A stretch of DNA of 64,000 bases from Istiophorus platypterus (taxonomy: Eukaryota; Chordata; Actinopteri; Istiophoriformes; Istiophoridae), in assembly GCA_016859345.1 (NCBI GenBank), contig JADGDC010000115.1:57032-121031 (forward strand), read 5' to 3'. Position 1 is the first letter of the stretch. Each line of letters opens with the position of its first letter. Shown here in pieces: positions 51,701 through 62,518 of this stretch. The notes beneath the pieces were generated by a model, which saw only the letters and a program-made list of their open reading frames with translations, did not search any database and had not been told where the DNA came from. The position numbers and the translations under genes are program-made.

Positions 51701-52354
51701 CAGAAATTAAAAAAAAACTGACCTGACAAGCTACTGAAGCCCAAAGAGGCTAGAAAATGAAAAAACACCGACCTGGGAAGTTGCGGAAGCCCGAAGAGCC
51801 GAAAAAAATGAAAAAACACTGACCTGAAAAGCTACGGAAGCCAGAGGCTGCCAAAAAAATGAAAAAACAGACCTGACACACTACGGAATCCCAAAACAGA
51901 AACAAAATGAAAAAACAATGACCTGACAAGCTTTGGAAGCCCAGGGTGGAAGAAAATGGAAAAACACGGGCCTGAACAGCTACGGAAGCCCAAAGCTGCC
52001 AAAAAAATGAAACAACACTGACCTGACAAGCTACGGAAGCCCAAATTGGCCAAATAATTAAACATTGACCTGACAAGCTGCTGAAGTCGAAAAAGGAAAA
52101 AAAATTAAAAAACACTGATCTGACAAGCTACTGAAGCCCAAAGCGGACTAAAAATGGACACCGGTCACAATGGAGAACACCAACGGGTACAAGGCAGAAA
52201 ACCATTTCTCTATCATTGAAAAAACACTGAACTGAAAAGCCACAGAAGCCCAAAGCAGCCAAAAAAATTAAAAAACACTTACCTGATAAGTTGGGGAAGC
52301 CAAAAGCGGCCGAAAAAAATGAAAAAACACTGACCTGACAGGCTGCGGAAGCCA
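48776..52354 (-). repeat. 3.58-kb tandem duplication, copy 1
   Basis: This is the first of two adjacent near-identical copies. Equivalent sites lie 3576-3579 bp apart: 48,832 with 52,411; 49,613 with 53,190; 49,791 with 53,368; 51,370 with 54,946. The unit itself holds an internal repeat of about 777 bp, seen as inserts near 49,502 and 50,279. Five or six 62-bp inserts are included, among them forms with CTCGCCATGGTAACC. The copy begins where AAGTGGCAGAAAAT enters at 48,776. Confidence 0.88.
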
Positions 52355-55300
52355 AAAGTGGCAGAAAATAAAAAAACACTGACATCACAAGCTTTGGAAG
52401 CCCAAAGAGGCTAGAAAATAAAAAAACACCGACATGACAAGCTACGTAAGTCCAAAGTGGCCGAAAAAATGAAAAAACACTTACCTAACAAGCTGCTGAA
52501 GTCGAAAGAGGAAAAAAAAATGAAAAAAACACTGACCTGAAAAGCTACGGAAGCCCAAAGCGGCCTAAAAATTGAAATAACGCTGACCTGACGATATACG
52601 GAAGACCAAAGCTGCAGCAAAAATGAAATAAAACTAACCTGACAAGCTACGGAAGCCCAAAGTGGCCAAAAAATGAAATAACTCTGACCTCACAAGCTAA
52701 GGAAGCCCAAAGCTGCCAAAAAAATGAAAAAAACACTGACCTGACAATCTACGGAAGCCCAAATCTGCCAAAAAAATGAAAAAAAACTGACCTGATAAGC
52801 TAAGGAAGCCCAAAGCGGTGAAAAAAATGAAAAAACACTGACCTGAAAAGCTGCGGAAGCAAGAGGAGGCGAAAAAATGAAAAAAGACCGACATGACACA
52901 CTGCAGAAGCCCAAAGTGGCCAGGAAATGAAAAAACACTGACCTGAAAGCTACGGAAGCCCAAAGCGGCCAAAAAATAAAAAACACTGACATGAAAGCTA
53001 CGGAATCCCACAGCTGCCAAAAAAAATGACAAAACACTGACCTGACAAGCTACAGTAGCCCAAAGAAGCCAAGAAATGGACACCGGTCGCCGTGGTGACC
53101 ACCCACGGGTACAAGGCAGAAAACCATTGGTCTATCATTGAAAAGACACTGAACTGAAAAGCCACAGAAGCCCAAAGTGGCCAAAAAAATTAAAAAACAC
53201 TGACCTGACAAGCTGCAGAAGCCCGAAGCGGGCTAAAAAATGAAAAAACACTGACCTGACAACATACGGAAGCCCAAAGCTGCCAAAAATGAAAAAAGAA
53301 AACTGACCTTACAAGCTGCGGAAGACCAAAGAGGCCAAAAAAAATTAAAAAATACTGATCTGACAAGCTAAGGAAGCCCAAAGTGGCCCAAAAAATAAAA
53401 AGTACATACCTGACAAGCTGCGGAAGCAAGAGGCGCCCAAGAAATGAAAAAACACTCACCTGACACAATGCGGAAGTCCACAAAGTCCAGGAAATGAAAA
53501 AAACACTGACCTGACGAGCTACGGAAGCCCAAAGCTGCCAAAAAAATAAAAAACACTGACCTGAAAAGCTGCGAAAGCCCAAAGCGGCAACAAATTGGAA
53601 ACCACTCGCCATGGTAACCACACAACGCAGAAAACCATTGGTCTATCATTGAAAAAACACTGACCTGAGAAGCTACGGAAGCCAGAGGCGCCCAAGAAAT
53701 GAAAAAACACTCACCTGACACAATGCGGAAGTCCACAGAGGCCAGGAAATGAAAAAAACACTGACCTGACGAGCTACGGAAGCCCACAGCTGCCAAAAAA
53801 AATGAAAAAACACTGACCTGACAAGCTACAGTAGCCCAAAGCGGCCAAGAAATGGACACCGGTCACCGTGGTGACCACCCACGGGTACAAGGCAGAAAAC
53901 CATTGGTCTATCATTGAAAAGACACTGAACTGAAAAGCCACAGAAGCCCAAAGTGGCCAAAAAAATTAAAAAACACTGACCTGACAAGCTGCAGAAGCCC
54001 GAAGCGGGCTAAAAAATGAAAAAACACTGACCTGACAACATACGGAAGCCCAAAGCTGCCAAAAATGAAAAAAGAAAACTGACCTTACAAGCTGCGGAAG
54101 ACCAAAGAGGCCAAAAAAAATTAAAAAATACTGATCTGACAAGCTAAGGAAGCCCAAAGTGGCCCAAAAAATAAAAAGTACATACCTGTCAAGCTGCGGA
54201 AGCCAGAGGCGCCCAAGAAATGAAAAAACACTCACCTGACACAATGCGGAAGTCCACAGAGGCCAGGAAATGAAAAAAACACTGACCTGACGAGCTACGG
54301 AAGCCCAAAGCTGCAAAAAAAATAAAAAACACTGACCTGAAAAGCTGCGGAAGCCCAAAGCGGAAACAAATTGGAAACCACTCGCCATGGTAACCACACA
54401 AGGCAGAAAACCATTGGTCTATCATTGAAAAAACACTGACCTGACAAGCTACGGAAGCCAGAGGCGCCCAAGAAATGAAAAAACACTCACCTGACACAAT
54501 GCGGAAGTCCACAGAGGCCAGGAAATGAAGAAAACACTGACCTGCCGAGCTACGGAAGCCCAAAGCTGCCAAAAAAATAAAAAACACTGACCTGAAAAGC
54601 TGCGGAAGCCCAAAGCGGCAACAAATTGGAAACCACTCGCCATGGTAACCACCCAAGGCAGAAAACCATTGGTCTATCATTGAAAAAACACTGACCAGAG
54701 AAGCTACGGAAGCCCAAAGCAGCTAAAAAATTAAAAAACACTGATCTGACACGCTACGGAAGCCCAAAGATGCCAAAAATTGAAAAAACACTGACCTTAC
54801 AAGCTGCGGAAGACCAAAGAGGCCAAAAAAAATTAAAAATACTGACCTGACAAGCTAAGGAAGCCCAAAGCGGCCAAAAATTGAAAAACCCTGACCTGAC
54901 AAGCTACAGAATCCCAAAGATGCAACAAAAATGAAAAAAAATGACCTAACAAGCTGCTGAAGCCAAAAGCGGACTAAAAATGAAAAAAACACTGACATGA
55001 ACAGCTACGGAAGCCCAGTGGGGCCAAATAATGAAAAAACACTGACCTGACAAGCTGCTGAAGCCCAAAGAGGCCAAAACAAAAAAAAAAATACTGACCT
55101 GACAAGCTAAGGAAGCCCAAAGCGGCCAAAAATTGAAAAAACACTGACCTGACCAGCCTCGGAAGCCCAAAGAGGCCAAAAAATTAAAAAACACTGACCT
55201 GACAAACTGCTGAAGTTCAAAGCGGCCAAAAAAATGAAAAAACACTGACCTGACAAGCTACGGAAGCCCAAGGTGGCAGAAATTAAAAAAAAACTGACCT

Positions 55301-55931
55301 GACAAGCTACTGAAGCCCAAAGAGGCTAGAAAATGAAAAAACACCGACCTGGGAAGTTGCGGAAGCCCGAAGAGCCGAAAAAAATGAAAAAACACTGACC
55401 TGAAAAGCTACGGAAGCCAGAGGCGGCCAAAAAATGAAAAAACAGACCTGACACACTACGGAATCCCAAAACAGAAACAAAATGAAAAAACAATGACCTG
55501 ACAAGCTTTGGAAGCCCAGGGTGGAAGAAAATGGAAAAACACGGGCCTGAACAGCTACGGAAGCCCAAAGCTGCCAAAAAAATGAAACAACACTGACCTG
55601 ACAAGCTACGGAAGCCCAAATTGGCCAAATAATTAAACATTGACCTGACAAGCTGCTGAAGTCGAAAAAGGAAAAAAAATTAAAAAACACTGATCTGACA
55701 AGCTACTGAAGCCCAAAGCGGACTAAAAATGGACACCGGTCACAATGGAGAACACCAACGGGTACAAGGCAGAAAACCATTTCTCTATCATTGAAAAAAC
55801 ACTGAACTGAAAAGCCACAGAAGCCCAAAGCAGCCAAAAAAATTAAAAAACACTTACCTGATAAGTTGGGGAAGCCAAAAGCGGCCGAAAAAAATGAAAA
55901 AACACTGACCTGACAGGCTGCGGAAGCCAAA
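52355..55931 (-). repeat. 3.58-kb tandem duplication, copy 2
   Basis: The junction with copy 1 is at about 52,355. There, sequence equivalent to 55,931 (CTGCGGAAGCCAAAAG) switches to the start of the unit (TGGCAGAAAAT). Differences from copy 1 are few: a broken A-run at 53,293-53,302, a small change near 52,424-52,430, and GCTGCTGAAGCC at 54,953 where copy 1 has GCTGCGGAATCC. Copy 2 ends where GCCACCAAATAATT appears. The junction lies within one monomer and fits unequal crossing-over. Confidence 0.88.
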
Positions 55932-57900
55932 AGCCACCAAATAATTAAAAAACACTGACCTGACAAGCTTTGGAAGCCCAAAGCGGCCAACAAATGAAAA
56001 AACACTGACCTGACAAGCTATGGAAGCCCAGGGTAAAGAAAATGAAAAAACACTGACCTGAACAGCTACGGAAGCCGAAAGCGGCCAAAAAATGAAATAA
56101 CACTGACCTGACAAGCTATGTAAAGCCAAAAGCGGCCAAATAATTAAAAAACACTGACCCGACATGCTGTTGAAGTCGAAAGAGGAAAAAAAATTAAAAA
56201 ACACTGATCTGAAAAGCTACTGAAGCCCAAAGCGGACTAAAAATGAAAAACCACTGATCTGAACAGTTACGGAAGCCCAAAGTTGCCACAAAAATGAAGA
56301 AAACCTTATCTGATAAGCTACGGAAGCCAAAAGCGGTGAAAAAATGAAAAAACACTGACCTGACAAGCTACGGAAGCCCAGGGTGGAAGAAAATGGAAAA
56401 ACATGGGCCTGAACAGCTACGGAAGCCCAAAGCTGCCAAAAAAATGAAATAACACTGACCTGACAAGCTACGGAAGCCCAAATTGGCCAAATAATTAAAC
56501 ATTGACCTGACAAGCTGCTGAAGTCGAAAAAGGAAAAAAATTTTAAAAAACACTGATCTGACAAGCTACTGAAGCCCAAAGCGGACTAAAAATGAAAAAA
56601 CACTGATCTGAACAGCTACGGAAGCCCAGAGTTTCCACAAAAATGAAGAAAAACTGATCTGATAAACTGCGGAAGCCCAAATCGACCAAAAAAATGAAAA
56701 ACACTGACTTGACAAGCTACGGAAGCCCGAAGCGGTGAAAAAATGAAAAAAACTGACCTGAGATATTGCGGAAGCCCGAGGCGGCCAAAAAAAGAAAAAA
56801 CACTGACCTGACACCCTGCGGAAGCCCAAAGCGGCCAAAAAATTAAAAACACTGACCTGAAATCCTACGGAAGCCCAAAAAAAATTGACACCGGTCGCCA
56901 TGGCGACCACCCATGGGTACAAGGCAGAAAACCATTGGTCTATCATTGAAAAAACACTGACCTGACAAGGTGCGGAAGCCCAAAGAGGCTGAAAAAATGA
57001 AAAAACACTGACCTGACAAGCTACGAAAGCCCAAAGCTGCAACAAAAATGAAAAAAACTGACCTACCAATCTACGGAAGCCAAAAGCGGTGAAAAAATGA
57101 AAAAAAAAAATGACCTGAACAGCTGCAGAAGCCAAAAGCGGCCAAAAACTTAAAAAACACTGACCTGACAAGCTACGGAAGCCCAAAGCTGCCACATAAA
57201 TGAAAAAAAACTGACTTGAACAGCTACGGAAGCCGAACGCGGCCCAAAAAATGAAACAAAACTGACCTGAAAAGCTAAGGAAGCCCGAAGCAGCATAAAA
57301 AATGAAAAAACACTGACATGACAAGCTGCGGAAGCCCGAGGCGGCCGAAAAATGAAAAAACACTGACCTGACACACTGCGGAAGCCCAAAGCGGCCAAAA
57401 AATTAAAAAAACACTGACCTGAAATCCTACGGAAGCCCAAAATTGCCAAAAAATCGACACCGGTCGCCATGGCGACCACCCACGGGTACAAGGCAGAAAA
57501 CCATTGGTCTATCATTGAAAAAACACTGACCTGACAAGGTGCGGAAGCCCAAAGAGGCCGAAAAAAATGAAAAAACACTGACCTGACAAGCTACGGAAGC
57601 CAAAGGTGGAAGAAAATAAAAAAACGCTGACATGACAAGCTACAGAAGCCCAAAGACACAAAAAAATGAAAAAACACTGACCTGACAAGCTACAAAAGCC
57701 CAAAGCGGCCAAAAAAATGAAAAAACACTGACCTGAAAAGCTACAGAAGCCCAAAGCTGCAAAAAAATGAAAAAACACTGACCTGACAAGCTACGGAAGC
57801 CCTGAGTGGCCAAAAAATGAAATAACACTAACCTGATAAGCTACGGAAGCCCAAAGCGGCCAAAAATAAAAAACATTGACCTGACAAGATACGGAAGCCC
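55932..57900 (-). repeat. Right section of the A-rich array after the duplication
   Basis: Diverged monomers include a local duplication of about 570 bp. The 62-bp inserts at about 56,888 and 57,456 both have the intact palindrome (56,893-56,908 and 57,462-57,477) and share flanking units. A segment at about 56,370-56,580 repeats part of the 3.58-kb unit (GGGTGGAAGAAAATGG). A minus-strand open frame of 265 codons at 56,566-57,363 is repeat-derived. Confidence 0.75.
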
Positions 57901-59475
57901 AAAGCGGCCACAAAATGGACACCAATCACGATGGCGACGAACCACGGATTCAAGGCAGAAATCCTTTGCTCTATTGTAGGAAAAAAAACACTGACGTGAC
58001 AAGCTACGGAAGTCCTATGGTGACACAAAATGGTAAAAACACTGACCTGACAAGCTACGGAAGCCCAAAGTGGCCACCAAATGGACACCGGTCGCCATGG
58101 CGACCACCCACAGACACAAGGCAGAAAAGATCTGGTCTTTCATTTAAAAAACAATTAATGGACAAGCTAGGGAGGCCCTGTGGGGTCACAAAATGGAAAA
58201 AAAAAGTCACATGACAAGCTACAGAAACCCAAAGCGGCCTCAAAATAGACACCGGTCGCCATGGCGACCACTCACGGGTACAAGGGAGAAAACCACTGGT
58301 CTATCATTGAAGAAACACTGACCTGACAAGCAACGGAAGTCCTATTGGGCCACAAAACGGAAAAAACACTCACACAACAAGCCACTGAAGTCCTCTGGAG
58401 ACAAAAATGGAAAAACTACTCACCTGACAAGCTATGGAAGCCCAAAACAGCCAAAAAAATGGACACCGGTTAATACGATGACCATCCATAGATACAAGGC
58501 AGAAAACCTCTTGTCTATCATGGAAAAAACCCTCAATGGACATGCTAGGGAGGCCCTATGGGACGTCAAAATGGAAAAAACACTCACCTGACAAGCTACG
58601 GAAGCCCGAAGTGGCCACAAAATGGACACCGGTCGCAATGGCGACAAACCAGGGATACAAGGCAGAAATCCTTTGGTCTATTGTGGGAAAATAATACATC
58701 TGACAAGCTATAGAAGCCCTAAGGGGCCTCAAAATGAACACTGGTCACCATTGTGACCACCCACGGGTACAAGGCAGAAAAGCTCTTGTCTATCATTGAA
58801 AATACGCTTAATGCACAAGCTAGGGAGGCCCTGTGGGGCCACAAAATGGAAAAAACACTGACCTGACAAGCTACGGAACCCCTATGGTGATACAAAATGG
58901 AAAAAGCGGTCACAAAATGGACACCGGTCGCCATGGTGACCACCCACAGGCACAAGGCAGAAAAGCTCTGGTCTGTCATTGAAAAAACAATTAATGGACA
59001 AGCTAGGTAGGCCCTAAAGGGCGAGAAAATGGAAAAAAAACTCAGATGACGAGCTACGGATGCCCAAAGAGGCCTCAAAATAGACAACGGTCGCCATGGC
59101 GACCACCCATGGGTACGAGGCAGAAAAGCTCTGGTCTCTCATTGAAAAAACGCTTAATGCACAAGCTAGGGAGGCCCTGTTGGGCCACAAAATGGAAAAA
59201 ACACTGACCTGACAAGCTACGGAAGTCCTATGGTGATACAAAATGGAAAAAGCGGTCACAAAATGGACACCGGTCGCCATGGCGACCATCCACAGGCACA
59301 AGGCAGAAAAGGTCTGGTCTGTCATTGAAAAAACAATTAATGGACAAGCTAGGCAGGCCCTAAAGGGTCACATGACGAGCTACGAAAGCCCCGTGAAGCT
59401 ACAAAATGGACACCGTAGTCATGGCAACCACCCACGGATGCAACGCAGAAAATCTCTGGTCTATCATTGAAAAGA
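57900..59475 (-). repeat. Insert-dense, diverged edge of the satellite
   Basis: The character changes here. Monomers read GACAAGCTAGGGAGGCCCT or GAAGTCCTATGGTGA and carry ACAAAATGGAAAAA in place of the A-tract pair. Inserts recur about every 115-210 bp, near 57,917, 58,083, 58,248, 58,460, 58,622, 58,737, 58,919, 59,083, 59,264 and 59,411. A 346-bp higher-order repeat is visible: CGCTTAATGCACAAGC at 58,805 and 59,151, with matching sequence for about 190 bp after each. This looks like an older arrangement in which one insert alternates with about two monomers. No gene is seen. Confidence 0.82.
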
Positions 59476-59543
59476 CCTAAAAAAAACACAAACTCTCCCT
59501 TTAGACTCCTGACCAGCCCCCAATATGCTACATCACCAAAAAC
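59476..59543. other. Short unique spacer between satellite and microsatellite
   Basis: After the last insert (GGTCTATCATTGAAAAGACC) about 70 bp of non-repetitive sequence follow, including CTCCCTTTAGACTCC and CAGCCCCCAATATG. No open frame or known motif is present. Confidence 0.7.
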
Positions 59544-59753
59544 TGTGTGTGTGTATATACGTGTATATATGTATGTGTCTATCTATTTATATTTGTGTTT
59601 GTATTTATACGTATCTGTACATTTATGTTTCTATGTATATATGTGTGTATTTTTATATATATGTGTATATGTGGGTATGTGTATATTTTTATACGTGTGT
59701 TTATATGAGTATGTATATATATATATATATATGTATGTATATATGTAAGTATA

Positions 59754-59805
<52 letters not shown>

Positions 59806-60091
59806 TGTGTGTATGTATGTGTATATATTTTATATATGTGTATATATGTATATTTATACATGTGTATACATATATATTTGTACATATGTATATATATATA
59901 TCTATATATATGTGTATATATATGTCTGTATGTTTATATATGCATAAATGCATATACATGTGTGTGTATAAATCTGTTTAAATATGGATATGTGTGTGTA
60001 CATATCTATGTGTATATGTATGTATATATATATACGTGTGTATATATGTATGTTTATATTTAGATATGTGTGTGTATATATATATATGTAA
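59544..60091. repeat. TG/TA microsatellite, about 550 bp
   Basis: Imperfect alternation of TGTG, TATA and GTATG steps fills the interval. The purest part is a run of 21 AT dinucleotides at 59,761-59,802. Open frames rich in Tyr, Ile and Val on both strands are simple translations of the repeat and not genes. Alternating purine-pyrimidine sequence of this kind can adopt cruciform or Z-form structures under torsion. Confidence 0.95.
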
Positions 60092-60205
60092 TGTAGCCGC
60101 AAGGGGACACAACCCAGTGTCTTATTGTTCCGGTCCAAAGCCCGGATAAATACAGAGGGTTGTGTCAGGAAGGGCATCCGACGTAAAACTTTTGCCAAAT
60201 CAAAC

Positions 60206-62518
60206 ATGCAAATCAAATCTATGAATCCCATACCGGATCGGTCGAAGCCCGGGTTAACAACGACCGCCATCGGTGCTGTTCACCTACAGGGTGCCGGTGG
60301 AAATTGGACTACTGTTGGTAGAAGAAGGAGAGGAGGAAGGTGTGTTTGTAGGAAGAGAGAGAAGAGGAATGCCAAGAGGCTAGGACTGAGAGTAGGGACT
60401 TTGAATGTTGGAACAATGATAGGACAGGGTAGAGAGTTAGTTGACATGATGCAGAGGAGGAAGGTAGACGTACTGTGTGTCCAGGAGACCAGGTGGAAAG
60501 GTAGCAAGGCTAGAAGTTTGGGAGCAGGGTTCAAGTTGTTCTACCATGGTGTAGATAGGAAGAGAAACGGAGTAGGAGCTATCTTGAAGGAGGAGCTTGT
60601 TAGGAATGTCCTGGAGGTAAAAAGAGTGTCGGATAGAGTGATGAGTCTGAAGCTAGAAATCGAAGTGGTAATGTTCAATGTGGTTAGTGGGTATGCTCCA
60701 CAGGTAGGCTGTGAGCTGGAGGAGAAGGAGAAATTCTGGTCGGACCTTGATGAAGCCATACAGAGCATCCCTAGAGATGAGAGAGTTGTCATTGGTGCAG
60801 ACTTCAATGGACATGTTGGTGCAGGAAACAGAGGCGATGAGGAGGCGATGGGCAGATTCGGTATCCAGGAGAGGAACACAGAAGGACAGATGGTGGTTGA
60901 TTTTGCAAAAAGGATGGAAATGGCAGTAGTGAATACTTTCTTCCAGAAGAGGCAAGAGCACAGGGTGACGTATAAGAGTGGAGGTAGGAGCACACAGATA
61001 GACTACATCTTGTGTAGACGGTGTAATCTGAAGGAGATCAGTGACTGCAAAGTAGTGGCTGGTGAGAGTGTAGCCAGACAGCATAGAATGCTGGTGTGTA
61101 GGATGACCTTGGTGGTGAGGAAGACGAAGAGGACAAAGGCAGAGCAGAGGACGAAATGGTGGAAGCTAAAAAAGGAAGAGTGTTGCATGACTATTAGGAA
61201 GGAGTTGAGGCAGGCTCTGGGAGGTCAGGAGGTGCCTCCAGATGACTGGACAACTACAGCTAATGTGATCAGGGAGACAGGGAGGAGAGTACTTGGTGTG
61301 TCATCTGGAAGGAAAGTAGATAAGGAGACTTGGTGGTGGAATGAGGAGGTGCAGCAGTTTATACAGAAAAAGAGATTAGCTAAGAAGAAGTGGGACACTG
61401 AGAGGACTGAAGAGAGTAGACAGGAGTACAGGGAGATGCAGCGTAAGGTGAAAGTAGAGGTGGCAAAGGCCAAACAAGGGGCTTATGATGACTTGTATGT
61501 TAGGTTGGACAGTAAGGAGGGAGAGAATGATCTATACAGATTGGCAAGGCAGAGAGACAGAGATGGGAAGGACGTGCAGCAGGTTAGGGTGATTAAGGAT
61601 AGAGATGGAAATGTATTGACAGGTGCCAGCAGTGTGATGGGAAGATGGAAAGAGTACTTTGAAGAGTTGATGAATGAGGAAAATGAGAGAGAACGAAGAG
61701 TAGAAGATGTGGCTGTTGTGGATCAGGAAATAGCAAAGATTAGTAAAGATGAAGTGAGGAAGGCACTGAAGAGGATGAAGAGTGGAAAGGCACTTGGTCC
61801 TGATGATATACCTGTGGAGGTATGGAAGTGTCTAGGAGAGGTGGCAGTAGAGTTTCTGACTGGGTTGTTTAACAGGATCTTAGATAGTGAGAAGATGCCT
61901 GAGGAATGGAGGAGAAGTGTGCTGGTGCCCATTTTTAAGAACAAGGGAGATGTGCAGAACTGTGGCAACTACAGAGGAATAAAGCTGATGAGCCATACAA
62001 TGAAGCTATGGGAAAGAGTAGTTGAAGCTAGACTAAGGGCAAAAGTGAGCATTTGCGAGCAGCAGTATGGCTTCATGCCAAAAAAGAGTACCACAGATGC
62101 AGTATTTGCTTTGAGGATGTTGATAGAGAAGTACAGGGAAGGTCAGAAGGAGCTGCATTGTGTCTTTGTAGATCTGGAGAAAGCGTATGACAGGGTGCCC
62201 AGAGAGGAACTGTGGTACTGTATGAGGAAGTCTGGAGTGACAGAGAAGTATGTTAGAGTGGTGCAGGACATGTATGTGGACTGTAAGACAGTGGTTAGGT
62301 GTGCTGTAGGTGTGACAGAGGAGTTCAAGGTAGAGGTGGGACTGCATCAGGGATCAGCTCTAAGCCCCTTCTTGTTTGCTATGGTGATGGACAGACTGAC
62401 AGACGAGGTTAGACAGGAATCTCCATGGACTATGATGTTTGCAGATGACATTTTGATATGTAGTGAGAGCAGGGAACAGGTGGAGGAGAAGCTTGAGAGG
62501 TGGAGATTTGCCCTGTAA
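60206..62518 (+). CDS. Truncated RTE protein as it would be translated from this copy
   Basis: If transcribed, this copy would give a 770-residue product holding the full endonuclease and the reverse-transcriptase fingers and palm with FADD. It would lack the thumb and the C-terminal DNA-binding-like region. A separate downstream start at ATG 62528, in the same frame, could give about 221 residues of the C-terminal part (62528-63193). Re-initiation is only a possibility. The element is most likely inactive on its own. Confidence 0.6.
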   Translation: MQIKSMNPIPDRSKPGLTTTAIGAVHLQGAGGNWTTVGRRRRGGRCVCRKREKRNAKRLGLRVGTLNVGTMIGQGRELVDMMQRRKVDVLCVQETRWKGSKARSLGAGFKLFYHGVDRKRNGVGAILKEELVRNVLEVKRVSDRVMSLKLEIEVVMFNVVSGYAPQVGCELEEKEKFWSDLDEAIQSIPRDERVVIGADFNGHVGAGNRGDEEAMGRFGIQERNTEGQMVVDFAKRMEMAVVNTFFQKRQEHRVTYKSGGRSTQIDYILCRRCNLKEISDCKVVAGESVARQHRMLVCRMTLVVRKTKRTKAEQRTKWWKLKKEECCMTIRKELRQALGGQEVPPDDWTTTANVIRETGRRVLGVSSGRKVDKETWWWNEEVQQFIQKKRLAKKKWDTERTEESRQEYREMQRKVKVEVAKAKQGAYDDLYVRLDSKEGENDLYRLARQRDRDGKDVQQVRVIKDRDGNVLTGASSVMGRWKEYFEELMNEENERERRVEDVAVVDQEIAKISKDEVRKALKRMKSGKALGPDDIPVEVWKCLGEVAVEFLTGLFNRILDSEKMPEEWRRSVLVPIFKNKGDVQNCGNYRGIKLMSHTMKLWERVVEARLRAKVSICEQQYGFMPKKSTTDAVFALRMLIEKYREGQKELHCVFVDLEKAYDRVPREELWYCMRKSGVTEKYVRVVQDMYVDCKTVVRCAVGVTEEFKVEVGLHQGSALSPFLFAMVMDRLTDEVRQESPWTMMFADDILICSESREQVEEKLERWRFAL

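Larger units (their letters stand above)
8824..57900 (-). repeat. 51-bp minisatellite array, A-rich subfamily (reverse orientation), about 49 kb
   Basis: This is an almost uninterrupted tandem array of units of about 50-51 bp; a typical one is 23655-23704. On the + strand each unit has two A-tracts around TG, then CACTGACCTGACAAGCTACG and GAAGCCCAAAGCGGCC. On the - strand the translation repeats AALGFRSLSGQCFFHFL, the counterpart of APMGLRSLSGRGFDHFS in the first array. Length varies mainly in the A-runs, so frames shift often. The many minus-strand open frames (60-265 codons) are by-products of the 17-codon monomer. No promoter, splice pattern or non-repeat domain supports a gene. Sub-blocks with their own higher-order structure are listed separately. 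Confidence 0.95.

Noticed and set aside
56566..57363. Minus-strand open frames of 100-265 codons in the A-rich array, some with hydrophobic Phe-rich repeats resembling membrane segments
   Set aside because: The hydrophobic look comes from T-rich complement of A-tracts. The same peptide recurs in every frame and array block, so these are repeat translations.
8824..57900. CRISPR array, because of regular repeats of about 50 bp
   Set aside because: There are no unique spacers between repeats, the units are contiguous and degenerate, no cas genes are present, and the setting is eukaryotic.
1..59475. Centromeric or telomeric identity of the satellite
   Set aside because: No telomere repeat is present, and sequence alone gives no evidence for centromere function. 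The location on the chromosome cannot be judged.
59467..60063. Tyr/Ile-rich open frames on both strands at the TA/TG tract
   Set aside because: They are direct translations of simple sequence repeat, with mirrored frames on the other strand.
60125..60205. TTG at 60125 as the start of the LINE protein
   Set aside because: This is a eukaryotic element and the first ATG in the frame is at 60206; the upstream stretch belongs to the conserved 5' region.
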